A stretch of 6,492 bases of DNA, from contig JBEGTT010000072.1 in the NCBI GenBank assembly GCA_041179245.1, forward strand, positions 1 to 6,492, written 5' to 3'. The notes beneath the pieces were generated by a model. That model did not search any database and was not told where the DNA came from. It was given only the letters and a program-made list of their open reading frames with translations. Of the stretch, positions 6,121 to 6,492 are shown piece after piece. This DNA comes from JBEGTT01 sp041179245 (GTDB lineage: Bacteria > Pseudomonadota > Gammaproteobacteria > Burkholderiales > Rhodocyclaceae). The number at the start of each line of letters is the position of its first letter. Position 1 is the first letter of the stretch. The position numbers were made by a program, and so were the translations under genes.

Positions 6121-6492
6121 ATGGCTGAAACAATCGGTAGCTCCCGCAAAAAAATTCAAACAGAGAAACCTAAGCTCCCAGAATTACATTCTGAGCATCC
6201 CGTGCAAACGGCGGAGCAGGTTGAAGCCTTTGAAGTGTCAGAGGCTATTTCTGCTGCCCAAATGTCTAAGGCTGAGGCCGCAAGCGACATTGTTAAAAAT
6301 GACCCCGTCGCAGCGGTTAAATCTATTGAATCGATCATCGATGGACTCTCGCCTGACGACGCGGAGGCCATGCGCCAAGCCCTATGGGAACGCAGTAAAA
6401 CCACAACCCGTCGAAATCCAGATGTTGAACTATCGACTGACTGGCGCGAGGGAGGGTATCCATACCAAAACCTGATGTCCCGCAAAGCCTAC
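6121..6492 (+). CDS. ppk2: Polyphosphate kinase 2, N-terminal part
   Basis: The frame opens at ATG 6121, eight bases after the end of a GGAG ribosome site (6110-6113), and runs without a stop to the right edge, giving 124 residues. The end reads DWREGGYPYQNLMSRKAY, which matches the conserved entry of class I PPK2 proteins (D-W-R-x-G-G-Y-P-Y-x-N-x-M-S-R-K-x-Y). These cytosolic enzymes use polyphosphate to phosphorylate nucleoside diphosphates, or the reverse. The P-loop and lid lie beyond the window, so activity and nucleotide preference cannot be judged. The first roughly 100 residues are a hydrophilic, charged, Ala/Glu-rich extension before the core, with a helical-looking SPDDAEAMRQALWERS near 80-95. 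TATGAT at 6087-6092 is a possible -10 without a clear -35; the preceding terminator implies the gene has its own promoter. Confidence 0.82.
   Translation, partial: MAETIGSSRKKIQTEKPKLPELHSEHPVQTAEQVEAFEVSEAISAAQMSKAEAASDIVKNDPVAAVKSIESIIDGLSPDDAEAMRQALWERSKTTTRRNPDVELSTDWREGGYPYQNLMSRKAY

Overview
The window reads as an ordinary chromosomal segment of a Gram-negative bacterium, most likely a betaproteobacterium (the Neisseriales/Chitinibacteraceae side is my best guess). The basis is the combination of a GTP-type PEP carboxykinase, a fused MaeB-type malic enzyme, a PBP7-like endopeptidase and a class I PPK2, with moderate GC by eye. This placement is inferred from gene content and protein style, not from a phylogenetic marker. 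There are no rRNAs, tRNAs, CRISPR arrays, insertion sequences or phage genes.

Layout from left to right. (1) The C-terminal end of a spermidine-synthase-like protein, + strand, cut by the left edge. (2) An 83-base convergent gap holding a strong hairpin terminator. (3) pckG, PEP carboxykinase (GTP), - strand. (4) A 282-base divergent intergenic region with several short dyads. (5) maeB, a malic enzyme fused to a phosphotransacetylase-like domain, + strand. (6) A 151-base gap with a perfect 13-bp inverted repeat and a good sigma70-type promoter interwoven with an AT-rich repeat structure. (7) A secreted penicillin-binding-protein-7-like D,D-endopeptidase, + strand, followed by a nested hairpin terminator. 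(8) The N-terminal part of a polyphosphate kinase 2, + strand, cut by the right edge.

pckG and maeB form a metabolic pair. One turns oxaloacetate into PEP and the other turns malate into pyruvate with NADPH, so together they drain the TCA cycle towards gluconeogenesis and NADPH. They are transcribed divergently from one intergenic region, which suggests shared or coordinated control. The PTA-like half of MaeB lacks the Ser-Arg pair of true phosphotransacetylases, which fits a role as an acyl-CoA sensor rather than an enzyme. The endopeptidase and PPK2 genes appear to be separate transcription units.

I did not find a previously undescribed system. The observations most worth a second look are the repeat cluster in the endopeptidase promoter (4874-4909), the T-tract-less inverted repeat after maeB (4803-4843), and the pckG-maeB divergent control region.
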